Source: Candidatus Bathyarchaeota archaeon B24-2
Lineage (GTDB): Archaea > Thermoproteota > Bathyarchaeia > Bathyarchaeales > B24-2
Direction of reading: 5' to 3'
DNA: 34,656 nt
Assembly (NCBI GenBank): GCA_002490245.1
Contig: PCNA01000002.1
Location: 1 to 34,656, forward strand
Shown here in pieces: positions 1 through 7,880 of the stretch (positions are counted from its first letter, which is position 1; the number at the start of each line of letters is the position of its first letter). The notes beneath the pieces are model-generated. The model was not told the DNA's origin, ran no database searches, and saw only the letters and a program-made list of their open reading frames with translations. A program made the position numbers and the translations under genes.

Positions 1-342
1 GTAGCCCAGTACATTTTAGCGCCCGGAAATAAGACACATTACCTTTCAGAGCTCAAGGCCGGAGAAGAAGTTTTAATCGTAGATCGGGAAGGCAGAGCGA
101 GAAGCGCTACAGTGTGTAGGGTTAAGATCGAGTGGAGGCCCATGATACTCATAGAAGCTGAGCATGAGGGTAGAAGGTTCAAGGTCATACTGCAGAATGC
201 GGAGACTATCAGGGTTGTGACTCCTGAGGGAAGTAAGGCCGTAACAGACCTCGAGGAAGGAGATGAAGTTCTTCTATACGTTCAAGAGGGTGGAAGGCAC
301 TTCGGAATGCTAGTCGAAGAGGAAAGAGTGATAGAAGCTTGA
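1..342 (+). CDS. aroB': 3-dehydroquinate synthase II, C-terminal part (5' truncated by window edge)
   Basis: The frame is open from base 1 and gives about 113 residues that match the C-terminus of archaeal type II 3-dehydroquinate synthase. Visible family motifs are APGNKTHYLSELKAGEEV, VILQNAETIRVV and a final GGRHFGML. The enzyme acts with an aldolase-type partner (ADH synthase) in the alternative archaeal route to 3-dehydroquinate, the first ring compound of the aromatic amino acid pathway. The N-terminal two thirds and the true start lie outside the window. The TGA stop overlaps the TTG start of aroD (TTGA), so the two are probably translationally coupled. This is the first gene of the visible shikimate operon. 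Identity is inferred from remembered family motifs and context. Confidence 0.9.
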   Translation, partial: VAQYILAPGNKTHYLSELKAGEEVLIVDREGRARSATVCRVKIEWRPMILIEAEHEGRRFKVILQNAETIRVVTPEGSKAVTDLEEGDEVLLYVQEGGRHFGMLVEEERVIEA

Positions 343-1037
343 AGGTCAAGATCTGCGTTCCGGTTGCGGCTGAGACTACTACTGAGGTGATAGACCTCAT
401 CGAGAGAGCGGAGTCTCTAGGTGCAGACCTCATCGAGGTCCGGTTCGACTATCTAAACTTAACTGGTGAGATACGCAGGATAGCTAGGTCCACACCTTTA
501 CCTTTGATAGCGACTAACCGCAGGTTTGATCAAGGCGGAAAGAAACAGCAAGACGAAAGCGACCGAATACGCTCCTTACTGGAGGCTTCGAAACACGGGT
601 TCGAATATGTAGACTTAGAACTCAATACTCCTGAACTGCGGTCTGTAGTCGAGAAGGTCAGGAATTTAGGTTCGGAAGTGATACTCTCCCACCACGACTT
701 CGACCATACACCTCAACAGAAGGACCTCGAGAAGATAGTAGAGGAGATGATCTCCAAAGGCGCTAATATCTGTAAAGTTGTAACTACCGCCAGAAGGTTT
801 GAGGACAACCTAATCTGCCTCAACCTACTAAAAAACGTGACTAAAAAGTTTAGAGTGATCTGCTTCGCGATGGGAGATCTAGGACTACTCTCAAGATTGC
901 TCTCACCGTTGGTTGGTGGATACTTTACATACGCCTCGATAACAGAAGGCCTCGCCACAGCACCCGGCCAAGTGAGCATACGAGAGGCGAAGGAGTTTTA
1001 CGAGGTGTTAGGTGTCCAGTATGGAAATATCGGGTAG
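339..1037 (+). CDS. aroD: 3-dehydroquinate dehydratase, type I
   Basis: A 232-residue type I dehydroquinase that converts 3-dehydroquinate to 3-dehydroshikimate through a Schiff-base lysine. Seen: the substrate-binding EVRFDY near residue 34, the catalytic His pair in LSHHDF near residue 115, the Schiff-base Lys in NICKVVTTA near residue 147, and the closing motif TAPGQVS near residue 212. Length fits the single-domain archaeal enzyme. The start is TTG at 339, overlapping the aroB' stop. The 3' end overlaps aroE by up to 26 bases. It is cytoplasmic and sits in a strictly co-directional aro operon. Confidence 0.95.
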   Translation: MKVKICVPVAAETTTEVIDLIERAESLGADLIEVRFDYLNLTGEIRRIARSTPLPLIATNRRFDQGGKKQQDESDRIRSLLEASKHGFEYVDLELNTPELRSVVEKVRNLGSEVILSHHDFDHTPQQKDLEKIVEEMISKGANICKVVTTARRFEDNLICLNLLKNVTKKFRVICFAMGDLGLLSRLLSPLVGGYFTYASITEGLATAPGQVSIREAKEFYEVLGVQYGNIG

Positions 1038-1887
1038 AACGAAGGTCTGCGCCTTAATCGGAGATCCCGTCGAGCATTCGCTTAGTCCAGCCATGCATAA
1101 CGCTGCATTCAAGCATTTAGACCTAGACTACGTTTATCTGGCGTTCAAGGTTAGGAGAGAAGAGCTTAGGGATGCTGTTAACGGGGTTAAAGCCCTAAAG
1201 ATTCATGGTCTAAACGTGACCAAACCGCTTAAGGTCGAGATAACTACCTTGCTCGATCGTCTCGACGAATCCGCTTTAAATATAGGAGCGGTTAACACAG
1301 TCTTACGTGCAGGAGATAAACTGATAGGGTATAATACTGACTGTATAGGAGCGCTTGAAGCCTTAAGAGAAGCCGGAGTGAACCTTGAAGGTATGAAAGC
1401 CGTAATCTTGGGTGCTGGAGGAGCGGCAAGAGCGGTAGCTTTCGCAGTTGCACCAAAAGTTAGGGAGCTGGTAATACTTAACCGTACGGTTACAAAAGCG
1501 GAGTCTCTTTCACGCGACCTTAAACGTAGATTAGGCGTCGATGTGCGTTTCGGCGGTTTAAGCGAGGTCGAAAAAGAGGAAGAGTTAAAGGACGCGGATT
1601 TACTGATAAACGCCACATCGGTCGGCATGAAGCCAAACGAGAACCTAAGTCCAGTTAACCCAAACCTCCTCAAACCAGACCTAACGGTCTTCGACCTCGT
1701 CTATAATCCGGTCGAAACTAAGCTTTTGAAAGACGCTAAGAAGGTCGGCGCGAAGGTCGTAGACGGGTTGAGTATGCTGTTGTTTCAGGGGGCGGCAGCA
1801 TTTTCGATCTGGACTGATAGAGATCCTCCTTTAAAGGTTATGAGAGAGGCCTTAAAATCGGCTTTAGAGGAGAGAGTTAGTGGCTAA
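1012..1887 (+). CDS. aroE: Shikimate dehydrogenase (NADP+)
   Basis: A 291-residue enzyme that reduces 3-dehydroshikimate to shikimate. The N-terminal substrate domain shows SLSPAMHNAAF and NVTKPLK (the catalytic Lys motif, usually NVTxPxK). The dinucleotide domain shows GAGGAARAV followed by NRT, which suits NADP. Then come NATSVGM, DLVYNPVET and the C-terminal DGLSMLLFQGA. Two starts are possible: GTG at 1012 with GAGGTG four bases upstream, or ATG at 1021. I keep 1012 but 1021 is nearly as good. It overlaps aroD upstream and the shikimate kinase gene by 8 bases downstream, so it is part of the coupled aro operon. Confidence 0.95.
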   Translation: MSSMEISGRTKVCALIGDPVEHSLSPAMHNAAFKHLDLDYVYLAFKVRREELRDAVNGVKALKIHGLNVTKPLKVEITTLLDRLDESALNIGAVNTVLRAGDKLIGYNTDCIGALEALREAGVNLEGMKAVILGAGGAARAVAFAVAPKVRELVILNRTVTKAESLSRDLKRRLGVDVRFGGLSEVEKEEELKDADLLINATSVGMKPNENLSPVNPNLLKPDLTVFDLVYNPVETKLLKDAKKVGAKVVDGLSMLLFQGAAAFSIWTDRDPPLKVMREALKSALEERVSG

Positions 1888-2752
1888 GGGATATGGGAGA
1901 GCAGTCGCCTACGGCGCTGTAACTATAGTGAACGCAATCGCCTGCGGTTACGGCGCGGCTTTAGGCGTAGACCTATGGACAGAGGCAACAGTCGAACTAA
2001 CAGATAACCCTAACGTCGTAGAGGGTAAGATAGTGAACGACCCCTCAGAGAGTACGCGCCTCATAGAGAAAACCGTAAAACGTATCCTCCGATACTTCAG
2101 GTTGGAGGATAAGTTCGGTGCTTACGTCGAAACTAGGTCGAACATCCCCATAGCTAGAGGCTTAAAGAGCAGCAGTGTAGCAGCCAACGCGATATCTCTA
2201 GCAACTCTATCCGCTTTAGACAGAACCCTAGACGACTTAACAGTCGTTAAGCTAGGCGTAGAAGCCTCGATCGACGCTGGTGTAACAGTAACCGGAGCCT
2301 TCGACGACGCGTCCGCATCGTACTTCGGAAACATAACGGTTACAGACAACCTGAAAAGAAGAATTCTTAAGACCTTCAAGCCGGAGATTAAGAACGTACT
2401 TATCTACGTGCCGGAGGAGAAGTACTATACCGTAGAGTCAGACGTATCCAAAATGAGGGTTTTCGAGAAGGAGGTGAAAGCTATTCACAGGTTAGCCTTG
2501 GAAGGCGATTATTGGACCGCGATGACCTTAAACGGAATTCTGTATTCGAGCATCCTAGGCTTTAGTCCGGAGGTCGCTATAAGTGCGATCGAAAACGGAG
2601 CCGTAGCCGCCGGCCTCTCAGGTAAGGGTCCAGCCGTAGCCGCCGTGGTTTCAGACAGAGATCTAGCTCGAGTCGAGAGAGCTTGGAGTGAACTAGAAGG
2701 GAGAGTTATTCGGGCTAAGATAAATCGAAGGAAAGCTCAAATCTTAGAGTGA
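1880..2752 (+). CDS. aroK: Shikimate kinase, archaeal GHMP-kinase type
   Basis: A 290-residue GHMP-superfamily kinase that phosphorylates shikimate at the 3-OH using ATP. It is unrelated to the bacterial P-loop AroK and is the usual archaeal replacement. Seen: the ATP-binding glycine/serine loop IPIARGLKSSSVAANA near residues 88-103, a substrate-pocket GAFDDASAS near residue 139, and a C-terminal GLSGKGPAVAAVV near residue 245. The start is GTG at 1880, inside the aroE tail (8-base overlap). The neighbours aroE and aroA fix the pathway position better than the family alone, because GHMP kinases also include homoserine and mevalonate kinases. Confidence 0.93.
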   Translation: MAKGYGRAVAYGAVTIVNAIACGYGAALGVDLWTEATVELTDNPNVVEGKIVNDPSESTRLIEKTVKRILRYFRLEDKFGAYVETRSNIPIARGLKSSSVAANAISLATLSALDRTLDDLTVVKLGVEASIDAGVTVTGAFDDASASYFGNITVTDNLKRRILKTFKPEIKNVLIYVPEEKYYTVESDVSKMRVFEKEVKAIHRLALEGDYWTAMTLNGILYSSILGFSPEVAISAIENGAVAAGLSGKGPAVAAVVSDRDLARVERAWSELEGRVIRAKINRRKAQILE

Positions 2753-2758
2753 CTCGAT

Positions 2759-4051
2759 ATGGTAGATGCCCTAGTAAGGAAGACGGAGTTCCTCTGTGGA
2801 AGCGTTCAAGCCCCGTCCTCAAAGAGCTATACTCATAGAGCCATCATAGCAGCCTCACTCTCTGAAGGTCGATCTTTGATCAAGAAACCTCTAGTATGCG
2901 ACGATACACTCGCCACGATAGATGCTTGTAAAGCGCTGGGAGCTGAGATGCAGATTAAAGCGGATTCGATAGAGGTCTCAGGGAAAAGCAAGCCAAACAC
3001 TCCTGAGGACGTTATATTCTGTAGAGACAGCGGCTCCACGATCAGGTTCTTAACTCCTGTCTGCGCTCTAGCTCCGGGTATATCAGTCCTGACCGGAGGG
3101 AAGAGTCTGAGGAGAAGACCTATGGCACCGTTACTTGAAGCTTTACGGCAGCTTGGTGTTCGATGTTACTCGGCTAGAGGAGACGGTAGACCTCCCCTAA
3201 TAGTTTTCGGCGGCGGGATTAAGGGAGGTAGGGCGGAGATTAGGGGTGATGTAAGTTCTCAGTTCGTTTCAGGCCTTCTGTTTGCCTCGCCTAAAGCGGA
3301 TTCAGACGTAGAGTTAGTCCTCAAGACACCCCTGAAATCTAAACCATACGTAGACATGACGGTCGAGGTCCTGCAAGAGTGTGGTGTAAAAATAGTCTTC
3401 GAGCCTGATAGACAGGCTTTTATCGTCGAGTCCGGACAAATCTATACTCCTCTAGACTATGAGGTGGAAGGAGACTACTCGTCCGCCGCTTTCATACTCG
3501 CCGCCGCAGCGCTCATCGAGTCCGAAGTCGAAGTAACGAACCTGAGAAGAGATTCTATTCAAGGAGATAGAAGAATAATCGACATCTTAAGGGAGATGGG
3601 TGTCCGATTAGAGGTTAAAGAGGATAGAGTTAAAGTTAAGGGTGGCGGATGCTCCTTAAGCGGTGTGAGGTTCAGTGCAGACGATAATCCTGACCTCGTT
3701 CCCGTATTGATGGTTTTAGGATGTGTTGCTGAGGGGGAAACAGTCATAGAAGGAGTTAAGAGATTGCGGTGGAAGGAGTCCAGTAGGGTCGAAGCCTTGA
3801 CCGTCGAGCTAGAGAAGCTTGGAGGAGAGATTAGACAGATGAACGATAAAGTAGTCGTTAAGGGCGCTAGAAGATTTAAGGGAGCCGACCTAAACTGTCA
3901 CGGTGACCATCGGGTGATGATGGCCTTAACTGTAGCTGCTCTGATTTCTGAAGGGGAAAGTAGGATTCATGGAGTGGAGTGTGTAAGTAAATCTTACCCG
4001 AACTTCATTCAAGATTTAATCTCCTTAGGAGGGAGAATATATATCCGGTAA
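2759..4051 (+). CDS. aroA: 3-phosphoshikimate 1-carboxyvinyltransferase (EPSP synthase)
   Basis: A 430-residue EPSP synthase that joins phosphoenolpyruvate to shikimate 3-phosphate. Motifs in order: SSKSYTHRA near residue 20, DSGSTIRF near residue 91 (family consensus NSGTTxR, so Asn is Asp here), SLRRRPM in the PEP-binding loop, GDVSSQFVSGLL near residue 165, GDYSSAAF, DNPDLVP near residue 312, KESSR, HGDHRVMMA and KSYPNF. The tandem domain layout is complete. It begins at ATG 2759, six bases after the aroK stop, with no strong Shine-Dalgarno sequence. Its last 11 bases overlap the proposed aroC start. The gene supplies the substrate for chorismate synthase next door. Confidence 0.96.
   Translation: MVDALVRKTEFLCGSVQAPSSKSYTHRAIIAASLSEGRSLIKKPLVCDDTLATIDACKALGAEMQIKADSIEVSGKSKPNTPEDVIFCRDSGSTIRFLTPVCALAPGISVLTGGKSLRRRPMAPLLEALRQLGVRCYSARGDGRPPLIVFGGGIKGGRAEIRGDVSSQFVSGLLFASPKADSDVELVLKTPLKSKPYVDMTVEVLQECGVKIVFEPDRQAFIVESGQIYTPLDYEVEGDYSSAAFILAAAALIESEVEVTNLRRDSIQGDRRIIDILREMGVRLEVKEDRVKVKGGGCSLSGVRFSADDNPDLVPVLMVLGCVAEGETVIEGVKRLRWKESSRVEALTVELEKLGGEIRQMNDKVVVKGARRFKGADLNCHGDHRVMMALTVAALISEGESRIHGVECVSKSYPNFIQDLISLGGRIYIR
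4027..4033 (+). promoter_or_regulatory. Shine-Dalgarno sequence AGGAGGG for aroC
   Basis: AGGAGGG lies inside the 3' end of aroA, seven bases before the ATA codon proposed as the aroC start. No other gene start lies at a suitable distance. It is the main argument, with protein conservation, for initiation at ATA 4041 rather than at the first standard in-frame start (GTG 4308). Confidence 0.75.
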
Positions 4052-5138
4052 CTCGATCGGGAAAGCCTTCACGATAACCTGCTTCGGAGAAAGCCATGGG
4101 AAACTCATAGGCGTAACCATAGATGGATGCCCAGCAGGGCTAGAGCTGGGGGTAGAAGACGTTCAAAGAGACTTAGACAGACGGAAACCTGGAGTTGGAC
4201 CCTACGTCTCCCCAAGACGGGAGAGAGACGAAGCAGAACTGGTTTCAGGCATCTTTAAGGGGAAAACTACAGGCGCACCCATAACGATAATCATCTATAA
4301 CAGAGACGTGGATTCGAGACCTTATGAAGAGATAAGATACACACCGAGGCCTGGACACGCCGATTATCCGGCTGAGGTGAGGTATGGGGGCTACCAAGAT
4401 TATAGAGGTGGAGGGAGGTTCTCAGGTAGGATAACGGCCGCTTACGTAGCCGCAGGCGCCATAGCCAAGAAGTTATTGAAAACCGTGGGCGTCGAGGTTC
4501 TCGCTCACACGGTGCAGATCGGTAAGGTAAAGCTATGTAAAGAAGTCTCCTACGAGGAGATTCGAAGAGAAACTTATAGAAACCCGGTTAGATGCGTCGA
4601 CCCTGAAACGGCTGAAAGAATGCTTGAGGAGATAAGAGCAGCTGTGAGAGACGGAGACAGTGTCGGCGGAATAGTCGAGGGTATAGCACTCGGAGTCCCC
4701 GCTGGATGGGGTTTCCCCATCTTCGATTCGATAGACGCCGATTTAGCTAAGATGGTTTTTAACATCCCGGGAGTTAAAGGCGTCGAGTTTGGTTCAGGTT
4801 TCAAAGCGGCTTCGATGAGAGGCTCAGAAAACAACGACCAATACACGATAAAGGACGGTAAGATAGTTACGGAAACAAACAATTCAGGCGGTGTGCTGGG
4901 GGGCTTATCTAACGGGATGCCTATCAAGATGAGAGTTGCCTTCAAGCCGACGGCCTCGATTCCACGGGGACAGAAGACCGTAGACCTCAGAAAGTTAAGA
5001 GAGATAGAGTTAAGATTGAGGGGTAGATACGACCCATGCATAGTTCCTAGGGCTGTTCCAGTCGTTGAAGCCTGTATGGCGCTTGTCTTAGCAGACCACG
5101 CTATCCGGATGGGAGCGATCCCACAGGTCTTAGGCTAG
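4041..5138 (+). CDS. aroC: Chorismate synthase with apparent ATA start codon
   Basis: Converts EPSP to chorismate with reduced FMN. Read from ATA at 4041 the frame gives 365 residues beginning (M)SGNSIGKAFTITCFGESHG, exactly where this family begins, including the GESHG His motif. Later motifs are GRFSGRITAAYVAAGAIAKK, the FMN/EPSP-binding SENNDQY region near residue 264, and NSGGVLGGLSNGMPI. The first standard in-frame start is GTG 4308, which would remove 89 conserved residues. An in-frame TAG at 4026-4028 rules out a start further upstream, and no ATG/GTG/TTG lies between that TAG and GESHG. The stop overlaps that of the opposite-strand radical SAM gene. An assembly error changing ATG to ATA cannot be excluded. 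Confidence 0.93.
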   Translation: MSGNSIGKAFTITCFGESHGKLIGVTIDGCPAGLELGVEDVQRDLDRRKPGVGPYVSPRRERDEAELVSGIFKGKTTGAPITIIIYNRDVDSRPYEEIRYTPRPGHADYPAEVRYGGYQDYRGGGRFSGRITAAYVAAGAIAKKLLKTVGVEVLAHTVQIGKVKLCKEVSYEEIRRETYRNPVRCVDPETAERMLEEIRAAVRDGDSVGGIVEGIALGVPAGWGFPIFDSIDADLAKMVFNIPGVKGVEFGSGFKAASMRGSENNDQYTIKDGKIVTETNNSGGVLGGLSNGMPIKMRVAFKPTASIPRGQKTVDLRKLREIELRLRGRYDPCIVPRAVPVVEACMALVLADHAIRMGAIPQVLG

Positions 5139-6157
5139 ATGCTGCAGGAACGTATAACTCGAGTTAATCTTTCGACCTCGACCCTCTTTATCTCTTTCCA
5201 GAAGTCTTTGTTCGGCACGTTATAGACTGGCCCGCTCACCCTCTCATTATAGAACGGTCTATTGCAGCCCGGACAGCCAGAAGTGATGAAAGGCTCTCCG
5301 GATTCTAGGATTTTATGTAGCCTTTCTCTCGGAAGCGGGAAGCACTCTATCTCTCCAGCCTCGTTGAACATTAGGTCTTCATAGCGAATTATCCTTTTAA
5401 CTATTAGGTAGCGGGCGACCTGTATCCTACGATAACTCTCTATCATGGGCGGTGTTAAATTTTCGAGTCTTGTGCCGGGGATCGGCGTGAAAGCAAAGAG
5501 CGCAGGTAGAATACCCCTATCGACGCACCACTGAATGGTCTTCACCATATCTCTCTCCTTCTCACCTAAACCGGCGATTAGGTGAGTCGTTACTTTACCT
5601 CTTCCGAAGACCTCGACCGCTTCGAGTAGGGCTTTAATTTGGCTTCCCCACCTATAAGGTCCATTAACTCCTGAGCCCTTAACTTTGTCGAACAACTCTT
5701 CTGTAGCGGCGTCGAGGGAGACTTCGATTCGCTCTAAACCAGCTTGCAATAATCTCTTCATGTATTCTTTAGGTAGAGGTTGAGAGGAGAGGGAGACTGG
5801 TATATCGGATATACTCTTTAACTCCGCCAGTATGTGAGCAACGTCTTCTAGAACCCCCTCATAATTCAAGGTTTGAATGCAGACCCTCTGAATTTTCCCT
5901 TCAGAGTACGCCGACGCTATTTTCCTCTTAACCTCGCTTAATGGAAACGGAGGCCAGCTGACCCTGGAGAGCAGATCCTCCCTAGCCTTACTGGACCTTG
6001 CCTGAGCGCAGAAGCCACAATTTGCGGTGCATTTCCCTTTGGTGTAAGTTAACAGGTACACGGTGGTGGGCGGAGCTTTCAGGAGACCTTTAACCAAACC
6101 TAGAACTATCGCAGACCCTATAGATACGCGTATAACTTCGGGCTTTCTTATAGTCAT
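5135..6157 (-). CDS. BioB-like radical SAM protein (COG2516 type), possible archaeal lipoyl synthase subunit
   Basis: A 340-residue radical SAM enzyme. The cluster motif is CTANCGFC (CxxxCxxC) near residues 43-50, followed by the BioB-type AQARSS. Seen later are SLDAATEELF, THLIAGLGE and FTPIPGTRLE, which fit a BioB/LipA-like barrel. The C-terminus carries SGCPGCNRPFYNE, an extra CxxC. This matches what is usually called a 'biotin synthase-related protein' in archaea. Related proteins have been shown to form the two-part lipoyl synthase LipS1/LipS2 in Thermococcus; whether this is one of them is a guess, since no partner is nearby. It starts at ATG 6157, 23 bases after hisI, so it may be the last gene of the his operon. 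Its TAG stop shares the palindrome CTAG with the aroC stop. Confidence 0.75.
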   Translation of the reverse strand: MTIRKPEVIRVSIGSAIVLGLVKGLLKAPPTTVYLLTYTKGKCTANCGFCAQARSSKAREDLLSRVSWPPFPLSEVKRKIASAYSEGKIQRVCIQTLNYEGVLEDVAHILAELKSISDIPVSLSSQPLPKEYMKRLLQAGLERIEVSLDAATEELFDKVKGSGVNGPYRWGSQIKALLEAVEVFGRGKVTTHLIAGLGEKERDMVKTIQWCVDRGILPALFAFTPIPGTRLENLTPPMIESYRRIQVARYLIVKRIIRYEDLMFNEAGEIECFPLPRERLHKILESGEPFITSGCPGCNRPFYNERVSGPVYNVPNKDFWKEIKRVEVERLTRVIRSCSI

Positions 6158-6180
6158 AATCTAGACACCCTTTTCTTCGC

Positions 6181-6543
6181 CTATAAGATAGGCTTATGGA
6201 AGCATGAGTATTTACCTGTGTGACAGCATGGTCCGATTTGTCGAACCTTGAAGAGGATAGCGTCGTTATCGCAGTCTAGTATCGCTTTTCTGAGTAGAGA
6301 ATAATGTTTACTGCTCTCGCCTTTAAGCCATATTCTTCGTCTAGTTCTACTCCAGTAGTGCATTAGCCCCGTTTCTAGGGTTAGGATTAAGGCCTCTCTG
6401 TTCATAAAGGCCTGCATTAACACCGCGCCTGTAGATTCGTCCTGAACGATTACTGGAACTAGACCATCTAGCTTCTCGAAGTTAACTTTATCTGCGATCC
6501 TTTCAGCTTCAGACCTACTTAACCTCAAAATCTGGAACCTCAC
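6181..6543 (-). CDS. hisI: Phosphoribosyl-AMP cyclohydrolase
   Basis: A 120-residue monofunctional cyclohydrolase that opens the purine ring of phosphoribosyl-AMP, the third step of histidine synthesis. Seen: VLMQAFMNREAL near residue 42, HYWSRTRRRIWLKGESS, the metal-binding ILDCDNDA, and the zinc cysteines in GPCCHTGKYSCF near residue 107. The usual TSG triplet reads SSK here. There is no fused HisE domain, and hisE is not in the window. It starts at GTG 6543, six bases after the hisA stop. It belongs to the minus-strand his operon. Confidence 0.95.
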   Translation of the reverse strand: MRFQILRLSRSEAERIADKVNFEKLDGLVPVIVQDESTGAVLMQAFMNREALILTLETGLMHYWSRTRRRIWLKGESSKHYSLLRKAILDCDNDAILFKVRQIGPCCHTGKYSCFHKPIL

Positions 6544-6549
6544 AATAGC

Positions 6550-7281
6550 CTATAAGGCCTTAATTCCTGTTTTCACCTTTTCGATAGCCTCTTTAAGGTT
6601 AAGCTTTCCTTCATAGATCGCCGTGCCCACTATCAATCCTTCAACTCCAGTTCGCGACACTTTAATCACGTCGTTTAGATTTCTAATCCCACCGGAGGCG
6701 ATAACTGGAACCTTAACCCTTGAGACTAAGACTGATATATCGTCTAAGGCTGGTCCCGTTAAAGTTCCGTCTCTACACACAGAAGTGAAGATTATGGAGC
6801 CTACACCCGATTCCTCAAGGAACTCGGCATATTCCAGATAACTCATGTTAGACTTGAACCTCCAACCTTCGATCATCACTACACCGTCCTTAGAGTCTAT
6901 CGCTCCGGCGATCCTCTTACCGCCGAAACGTTTAACAGCTTCCCTGAGGAACTCTGGGTTCCGGATAGCCGCTGTACCTATCACCACTCGAGATACACCT
7001 ATCCCGAAAAGAAGTTCCGCCTTCTCGATACTCCTTATTCCCCCGCCAACTTGAACCTTAACATCTACTTCGTCGACTATCCTCGCTATCACGTTTAGGT
7101 TGTCTCCAAAGCCCAAAGCGGCGTCTAAGTCGACCACATGTAAGAGCTCGGCGCCTTGCTCCACGAAAAGTCTGGCAGGCTCTAATGGATCATCGTAGTA
7201 AATCTTCGCTTTCTTTGGGTCTCCCTGAACTAGACGCACGCATTTACCGCCCATTATGTCGACTGCCGGTATAACTATCAA
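6550..7281 (-). CDS. hisA: ProFAR isomerase (phosphoribosylformimino-AICAR-P isomerase)
   Basis: A 243-residue (beta/alpha)8 barrel that catalyses the Amadori rearrangement of ProFAR to PRFAR. The N-terminal catalytic Asp lies in IPAVDIMGGKCVRLVQGD and the second Asp in GAIDSKDGV near residue 130. Phosphate-binding loops GGGIRS and ASGGIR and the strand VVDLDAALG support HisA rather than HisF. Lack of HisF features, plus the adjacent hisI and hisB, adds to the assignment. The start is TTG 7281, 19 bases after the hisB stop. Confidence 0.95.
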   Translation of the reverse strand: MIVIPAVDIMGGKCVRLVQGDPKKAKIYYDDPLEPARLFVEQGAELLHVVDLDAALGFGDNLNVIARIVDEVDVKVQVGGGIRSIEKAELLFGIGVSRVVIGTAAIRNPEFLREAVKRFGGKRIAGAIDSKDGVVMIEGWRFKSNMSYLEYAEFLEESGVGSIIFTSVCRDGTLTGPALDDISVLVSRVKVPVIASGGIRNLNDVIKVSRTGVEGLIVGTAIYEGKLNLKEAIEKVKTGIKAL

Positions 7282-7300
7282 GCTCTCACCCGTTCTAAAC

Positions 7301-7879
7301 TTATAGGATTCCCTTTACGCTCGGCCTCTCTCCCTTGATTCTCTCATCGATCGCTGAGGCTTCTCTGATAGCTACGGCTAATGCTTTAACCGCGGACTCG
7401 ACTTTGTGGTGATCGTTGTCTCCGTAGAGGATTGAAAGGTGTATGTTCGCTTGAAGAGATTGCCCAAATGAGAAGAAAAAGTGTTTGATATCTTCAGTCT
7501 TTAATCCCTCGACGTCTACTCCACTAAGCTTCAGGTCTAACAGCACGTAGGGTCTTCCACCCAGATCTACTGAGGCTCTAGCTAAGGAATCGTCCATCGG
7601 GATTAGGGCGTATCCGAACCTCCTTATCCCCCTTTTCTCTCCGAGAGCTTTGCGGAGAGATTCTCCCAACACTAAACCTACATCTTCGACTACGTGATGC
7701 ACCAAGTCCCCAGAAGCCTGAACTTCTAAGCTCCAATAAGCGTGTTTGGCTAACGTAGCTAACATGTGGTTCAGGAAAGCCACCCCAGTCTCAACTTTCG
7801 ATTCGCCTTTTCCGTCGATCATGAGGCTTACTTCGATGTCTACTTCTCTCGTTACCCTCTTAACCCTAGCAGACCTCAA
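7301..7879 (-). CDS. hisB: Imidazoleglycerol-phosphate dehydratase
   Basis: A 192-residue monofunctional dehydratase that makes imidazole-acetol phosphate. Duplicated half-domain metal motifs are visible: FLNHMLATLAKH near residue 35, DLVHHVVEDVGLVLGE near residue 58 (consensus HHTxED; Thr is Val here), DDSLARASVDLGGRP near residue 96, and GDNDHHKVESAVKALA near residue 153. There is no fused phosphatase domain, so a separate histidinol-phosphatase is needed; the HAD gene one base upstream is the obvious candidate. The start is TTG 7879, right after the HAD stop. Confidence 0.96.
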   Translation of the reverse strand: MRSARVKRVTREVDIEVSLMIDGKGESKVETGVAFLNHMLATLAKHAYWSLEVQASGDLVHHVVEDVGLVLGESLRKALGEKRGIRRFGYALIPMDDSLARASVDLGGRPYVLLDLKLSGVDVEGLKTEDIKHFFFSFGQSLQANIHLSILYGDNDHHKVESAVKALAVAIREASAIDERIKGERPSVKGIL

Positions 7880-7880
7880 T

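Noticed and set aside
1203-1673. Antisense open frame of 156 codons inside aroE
   Set aside because: aroE on the plus strand is fully conserved; the antisense frame has low-complexity Ser/Thr/Lys/Pro content typical of a shadow.
4574-5041. Antisense open frame of 155 codons inside aroC
   Set aside because: A shadow of the conserved chorismate synthase frame; no domain or start signal.
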